Of a stretch of DNA of 64,000 nucleotides, positions 59,016 through 64,000 are shown piece after piece (position 1 is the first letter of the stretch; every line of letters begins with the position of its first letter). This stretch comes from Paracyclopina nana. Its lineage: Eukaryota; Arthropoda; Copepoda; Cyclopoida; Cyclopettidae. The notes beneath the pieces are model-generated. The model worked only from the letters and a program-made list of their open reading frames with translations, was not told where the DNA came from and did no database searches. The DNA lies in NCBI GenBank assembly GCA_019096065.1, contig JAGUCH010000008.1, positions 1,741,001-1,805,000 of the forward strand, in the 5' to 3' direction. A program made the position numbers and the translations under genes.

Positions 59016-62000
59016 CTGATAAGGGAAGAGAAAAGGGTCAATTCAGCAATTCACAATTGCAAGTTAGAAAAGCATATGCAGCTTCCAGAAATGGCCGCCA
59101 AGGGAGCCATCATTACCTGTTACAGAACCACACTCGCACCACTTCTTTCTCCATGCAGAGGCCATCGCCAATCATCCTGATCTCCTCTGAGGTTGGCTTG
59201 GGGTTCTTCAAGAAGGCTCTTTCGAGGGCAATGCGAACAGCGTTATCGATGGATGTCCTCTTTTTGCGTCTCTTCCCTATTAAGTCAATGCATGCCTGGT
59301 GGCTGCTTGGAGTCATCGCTGGCTGACCACCGTTAAGTGAGCTGTCAGCATCCTCCAGCCATTTCTCCAGGAGTGGCTTCAGTTTGCACATGTTCTTGAA
59401 CGACAGATTCAGAGCCTCAAATCTTGATATGGTTGTCTGGGAAAAGTCATTTCCATACATCTTGCCCATGGCCAGGCCAACATCTCCTTGGGTGTAGCCT
59501 TTAAGCGAATTAAACAATCAATCTTTCAACTCATCATAACATGCCTAGATTAAGTCCAAATCAACTTTAGCATAAAATCAAATTTTCTTATAAAATCAAA
59601 AGTAATCGAGTTGATTTAGTAAGAATTGCTCTAAAATGTATACCTAATTTGATTCTTCGCTGTTTGAACTCTTTGGCAAACTGCTCCAACTCCTCAAGGT
59701 CTACATTCTCATCTGCTGGCAAATCTAGCCTAGGCACCCCAGGTGGGGGAAATTGAGGTGAGTGATGTGAGGGTGGTGGTATTGTGGTTTTGCCACCATT
59801 ACCATGGGAGTGGTAAGCAGGGCTGTTGTTAAAGCTATTAAAAGTTTTGGTCTCAGTCATAGAAGTGGCCATTGAACTGGTCAGAGGGGGAGTGGGAATT
59901 TTCAAGTTTTCAGGCTGTTGCTCCTTAATGTTGGCCTTGTGATTATGCCTTTGTAGCAGTCTTAACTGGTTGGTAGCTTGTGCCACAGCCTGTTGAATTT
60001 GACTTTGGAGGAGCACAGCAGCTGAAGCTTGGTGGACATTGTTTGGCTGCTGAAACAGCAAGAAGCTCTGTAGTTGAGTCTGCAAATGGTGTTGCTGTTG
60101 TTGGAGGGCCATTTGCAGGGCTTGCAAATCTGTGGGCCCAAATCCATTCAAAGTGGGGCTGCTGCTGCTACTTGTCATATTATTGGAGTTGGTTGTGGTG
60201 CTGCTAGCAGCAGTGGTCACAGCTAACTGGCTTTGCCACAATGCATTCTGAGCCCCCAAGGCTTGAAGCTATAAAAAATTAAGGTTGATCAGAGTGATTA
60301 TTTGCCTATACTTAGCAGGAAAACACCATGAATAGTGGTGACCCTTAAAGAGTAATGAGGCAAATGAAATTACCTGATTTAGGGACATTTGACCAGCCTG
60401 CAGTGCTGTCAGGGCAGCCTGCACAGAAGCCACTGCAGCTGTGGTGGGAGAACTGTTTTCACTACAACTGGTCATTTTGGAGCCTGCTCCATTTGGTGTT
60501 GAAACCATCAAAGGATTTGCTATTGGACTGCTGCTGGATCCTCTTAAGCTGACAGGTGAGGTATTTGCCAGTCCACTGGAAGTCTCAGTCTCATCAAAGG
60601 TCTCCTCAACAGTGGCTATGTCGTCATCATCTTCACCAATGCTGCTTCCCTCAGACTTGACCACCCTGCCATTCATATTGGAGTCTGGAAAAGAGGATTG
60701 ATCTGAGTCATTCTTACAATATACGCAGCTTAAGGGGGAGACTGGCCATTAGCAGAGAAATGAGCCCTAATTACACACAGAATATTATTGCCAAAACCAC
60801 ACTCAAAACACCCTTCGCTCTGCCTCTCAGTGCGTATATAAATTGAGTTGCTCCACCCATTCAAGTTAGATAAGCAGACCTATCATCCTATCTTGGGTCC
60901 CCAGAGATGTTTTCAGGGGGATCCTTTGAAATTCAACCAACATTTGCAAGATAGCATAATCCGTGGAAAAATAAGGAGAACCACACATTTCTCAATCATG
61001 GCTTATTAAAAACCGCTCATTTGCATTATTTGTGACACCAGGAATAGGGAAGTGACCATAATGACAGTTGTGTCACGCCACAAAAGGCATGTGTGCATTT
61101 CATATGCAAACAACAAGAAAGACTCAATATTCTCTTCATGTCACTATAATTTCAATGAGGCTCAGTGTCAAAATGTTCTTTGAATCTGCCACAATCAGCC
61201 ATAAGCTTTAAATATCACGTGGTCAGTAATTTTTTATTTCATTTCATAAAAAACAGGCTTTTGAGTCAAATATGAATAGAAAAGCTTATTTATTGCATTA
61301 AACTAGGGAGGAGCACGCACTGAGCCATACACAAATTATTGCGACATTTCTAGCCCCATTAATTGGATTATTGTTTGTTAGTACAGCACTGACCGAAACA
61401 GAAACTTATCTACTGGTGAATTAATAATGCCAGCCCTCAATGTATATATCACCATTTCTAACGAAAGCCTCGCTGTTCAACAGGACATATTTTACAAAAT
61501 TGGTACCAAACGGTTTTCACCTCCATTGCTCATGACTCATTTGCGTCTCCTAGCTGATGCGCGAAATGGCCCTTTTTGCTAGCAAAATGCACTACGAGTG
61601 TCATTCCGCACAGTCACTAGGATGACCAAATGAATGCATTACAATCGGAGTGATCAACTTTTGAGCACAATTTGTGTTTATGCGTTCATGCAAAGGAGAG
61701 GACGCAAATGGCGGCATGCTGGCATAATAATAACGAAAGAGAGAGAGAGAGCGAGCGAAAAGAGAGCTGTGTGGCTCGTGCTTTGTGCTGGCAACGAATG
61801 GAAGTCGGCCATTTTGAATTTCAATGAGGCCATTTCAACGACTAGTTCAATAATAATATTATGCGGAATTGAGGAGGGGATTATTCATTCAACGCGGAGC
61901 ACGCGCTGCTTTCCCTATATGTTATTATGACAATTCCAACTTCTACGGTAGCCCCAAAAAGAGAGGAGAAAAAGGAGTCACGTGCGAAATGTGGAGATTT

Positions 62001-62653
62001 TTCCGTCAACACAAGTGGAACTGACCATGCAAAAGGGGGGAATAGACGAAAAGGAAAGAAGGTGGAGGAAATTCAATTTTCATATGGAAATCTGGGAGGA
62101 CGACTACTACAAGTGTGTTCAAGAAAAAGGGGTTGACAATACAACAATAGATTGTCCATAGGAGAAATAAACTTCACTTCCACAATAAAGGGTCACACCA
62201 ACATCTATTTTCGTTGATGCTCCCCTCTGCACACGGCGGAATAGCCAAATATATTGATTGAAACAGTAATGGTCAGTGGTGCTATATATTCTAAATAGAT
62301 GTAGCCAACGATACTGGGATAAATCGGCCAGGGCTCAAAAGCAAGGAAGTTGTAAAGTAGCGCCACAGCTGAACTACTGTCTCAAAAATGCAATTTTAAA
62401 AACTGAAGCCAAAACTCAGACCATTCTTGTTTTGCTACACATTTTGCCCATATAAAATGTACTATGCAAAATTGACAACATTCAATTCTTGAATTGAGAC
62501 AAAAACCATCCTGGAATTGCGATTTTTGAGAGTAGCGCCAGTAGCTGGCAATTCTTCAGCCTTAATTTTGTAAAGGAACTCACCCATTGAATAGTTGCCT
62601 TCCGTGGTTGTGGTGAAGCAAGCATGGATGTTGATGCTTGGAGGCATTGCCAT
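58775..62653 (-). CDS. nub/pdm2: POU gene B: POU class II (nubbin/pdm2/Oct1-like) transcription factor, five coding exons
   Basis: Paralogue of gene A, transcribed toward it. Model: complement(join(58775..59015, 59117..59498, 59644..60268, 60374..60684, 62584..62653)), 1,629 nt with stop, 542 residues, phases 1,0,1,2 in transcription order, all GT-AG. Visible parts: acidic region in exon 2, [10 protein letters not shown] (118-127), Gln/Leu-rich motif 173-201, POU-specific domain about 314-387, a 23-residue linker, homeodomain about 411-470 with [14 protein letters not shown], and a Ser/Pro-rich tail ending RQSSTD. After the homeodomain it reads [11 protein letters not shown], which recalls RINPSLDSPTG of Drosophila Nub as I remember it; gene A instead reads [11 protein letters not shown], closer to vertebrate Oct1. 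The role should be as for gene A: sequence-specific nuclear regulator. Exons 2-5 are firm; exon 1 is a proposal. Confidence 0.9.
59117..59498 (-). CDS. nub/pdm2: POU gene B coding exon 4 (POU-specific domain, linker, homeodomain)
   Basis: 382 bp, identical in length to gene A exon 7. From [17 protein letters not shown] to [10 protein letters not shown] only one residue differs (Glu for Ala in LLxKW). The linker has diverged. The homeodomain differs mainly in helix 1 and helix 2 ([32 protein letters not shown]). Donor GTAATG, phase 2. Confidence 0.96.
59644..60268 (-). CDS. nub/pdm2: POU gene B coding exon 3 (pre-POU region and start of POU domain)
   Basis: One 625-bp exon, residues 128-336. 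It covers what gene A splits among the end of exon 3 and exons 4, 5 and 6. It opens [15 protein letters not shown], alongside gene A MQLMALG..LWQTQL, carries the Gln/Leu motif, and ends in [19 protein letters not shown] before donor GTATAC. Acceptor TTTTTTATAG. Confidence 0.9.
60374..60684 (-). CDS. nub/pdm2: POU gene B coding exon 2
   Basis: Acceptor CTTTTCCAG, the same as exon 3 of gene A. It encodes an Asp/Glu-rich region ([18 protein letters not shown]) and then [18 protein letters not shown], which matches gene A. Donor GTAATT, phase 0. An internal ATG (NM-NG) three codons in could start a shorter protein. Confidence 0.85.
60685..62583 (-). other. Intron 1 of POU gene B (1.9 kb, if exon 1 is right)
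   Basis: It contains an octamer at 61019-61026, a (GA)n run near 61738-61751 inside a CpG-richer stretch (about 61550-61820), and two TGGCGCTACT-type motifs (62356, 62531). The GA run and CpG-rich stretch could mark an internal promoter. No coding exon was found there. Confidence 0.45.
62584..62653 (-). CDS. nub/pdm2: POU gene B proposed coding exon 1
   Basis: Encodes [19 protein letters not shown] and four more residues, then donor GTGAGT at phase 1. That phase fits the exon 2 acceptor and joins to give ..[17 protein letters not shown] lies in frame 12 bases upstream of the ATG, so the start is clean. The first ATG context is weak (C at -3). The true 5' exon could instead lie outside the window. 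Confidence 0.45.
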
Positions 62654-64000
62654 GAGTGGAACTTAATGTCGGGCCTTCTGCTAGCAGCACATGAAAATTA
62701 TGGATCCTACTACAAATTGTGTCTGGTTCTAGTGGAATGCAACGTCGGAATGCGCGAGTCTATTCGCCGTGGTGGCGAAAAGATCCGGCGCTTTCATTTC
62801 AGCTGCCATCCTCGCTTACTTTTCACGCACCATTGTAGATTGCAAACACGTCCAAAATCCCTCTCACTCGCTCTTCCTTGCTGTGCTGAGAAGCTCTTAA
62901 TTCAGAGCACTTTTTCTTGGCAACTCAATAAGGCTCAAATCAGGCGTTGTTTTGCTTGTTGACCAAAAAATGCAAAGCAGTGGCGCTACTTGGTCACTTT
63001 AGTAAAAATGGATCAAAATCATGTGCTTGTTTGAAACTGGACTTCTATTTTAGTAAAATATGTTGCAAAAATACCGGTTTGTCGATTGTTTCCACCGAAC
63101 GTGCAAGTAATGGCTATAATAATTAACTTTTTTCTCAAAAATGAATTATTTTTGGTGATTTTGAGCTCTTTAAAAATTTGCAAAGTGGTGCTACTAATCC
63201 TTTATTCAGAAATGGCACCAAATGATAATTATATGTATGAAATTTGATTTTTAGTCCTTTTGCTAATATTTTGCTTAAAATGAATATAAAGCGAATTTCT
63301 GTGTGCTGACCCAAAAATGCAAAGAAGCGGCGCTACTTGGCCTTTTTGGCAAAACATGCAAAAATCGTGCTTGCAATTTCACGATGCTTTGTTTGTTTAC
63401 TACAATTGCTAAAAGTATTGTATAAGTTTCTTTTGAAATATGAGCTGGATGGCAATATTTCATAGTATTTTGAGCCTCAGCCATTTTTGAGCCGAGGATT
63501 AGAAGTTTCAAAAATCGATGAATCAGTGCGCAAAAAACCGCAAGACCAATCTGGCTCGATTTGAAAAACATCAATAAAATTGTAGATGTAGCATCCGATT
63601 AACCAGCCATCCAGTTGGGATTTTGCTACACGCGGAATTATTATGGTATTGATTTCAACTTTTTTCATCGATTGATCTCCTCCAATAATAAGCAAAACTC
63701 AACTCCAAATTGCCAATGTCACAAATGTACTTTTAAATCAATATCATGCTAAATAAAACGAATTTTGGTGCGTATACATTGAGTTTAGTGAAGAAGCACT
63801 GCCGTCATGATGGATTTCATAATTTACAATTTCGATTGATGCCAAATCGCCAATAAAAGATTTAACTAGTGAGTCAAGCTCGAATCCAGATTAAAGAAGC
63901 ACAGTTGGTAAATAATTTTCATTTGTAAAAAAGTGCTGGCGAGCATTATCTAACATCGATACTTTTTAAGTAAGCAAGCTGATCAGAGAATTTGATCGAT
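62654..64000. other. Upstream flank of POU gene B
   Basis: No supported gene. It contains an imperfect direct repeat of about 75-80 bp (62961-63040 and 63308-63383), each copy carrying a GGCGCTACTTGG core, and a weaker third core at 63186. Confidence 0.45.
62961..63383 (+). repeat. Imperfect direct repeat with GGCGCTACTTGG core
   Basis: Both copies run GACC..AAAAATGCAAAG..GGCGCTACTTGG.., then an A-rich part and a TGTGCTTG or CGTGCTTG end. By eye they match at roughly three quarters of positions. Copies are at 62961-63040 and 63308-63383. Confidence 0.55.

Noticed and set aside
1..64000. CRISPR arrays, rRNA genes, bacterial operons, viral or retroelement coding sequence
   Set aside because: None seen: no regularly spaced repeats, no reverse transcriptase or integrase motifs, and gene structure is eukaryotic.

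Overview
The window is AT-rich animal DNA: short introns, long gene-poor stretches, TA-flanked miniature transposons and tRNA-derived repeats. The only confidently named genes are two POU class II transcription factors of the nubbin/pdm2 (vertebrate Oct1/Oct2) family. Two such genes side by side suggest an arthropod, and introns of 55-145 bp suggest a small-genome pancrustacean (for example a springtail or small crustacean). That placement is inference; no lineage-specific marker was seen. Layout. 1-24.3 kb: no supported protein gene. It holds a palindrome with two tRNA-like sequences (2.75-3.54 kb), a cluster of octamer motifs (7.7-8.9 kb), one copy of a 391-bp miniature transposon (10.95 kb), a second palindrome beside a third tRNA-like sequence (16.3-16.6 kb), and the second transposon copy (21.5 kb). 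24.8-25.2 kb, minus strand: a probable 131-residue single-pass membrane protein of unknown family. 25.2-35.8 kb: gene-poor, with a degenerate 18-bp minisatellite (about 29.9-30.4 kb) and a pair of CTCF-like motifs (32.3 kb). 35.8-50.1 kb, plus strand: POU gene A, with a CpG-rich leader and nine coding exons (895 residues predicted). 50.1-58.8 kb: the interval between the two 3' ends, with candidate poly(A) signals, a 406-bp inverted-repeat element and a doubtful ORF. 58.8-62.65 kb, minus strand: POU gene B, with five coding exons (542 residues predicted, first exon tentative). 62.65-64 kb: upstream flank of gene B with repeated TGGCGCTACT motifs. How it works together. The two POU genes are paralogues transcribed toward each other. 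They share a conserved glutamine/leucine-rich pre-POU segment, a POU-specific domain, a 23-residue linker, a homeodomain, and the two introns that bracket the DNA-binding exon. They differ strongly in intron number before the POU domain and in their C-termini. I counted 20 perfect octamers (ATGCAAAT or complement), about four times what base composition predicts, plus a 13-bp dimer-type POU motif found twice in the large intron of gene A. This suggests, but does not prove, auto- or cross-regulation across the locus.
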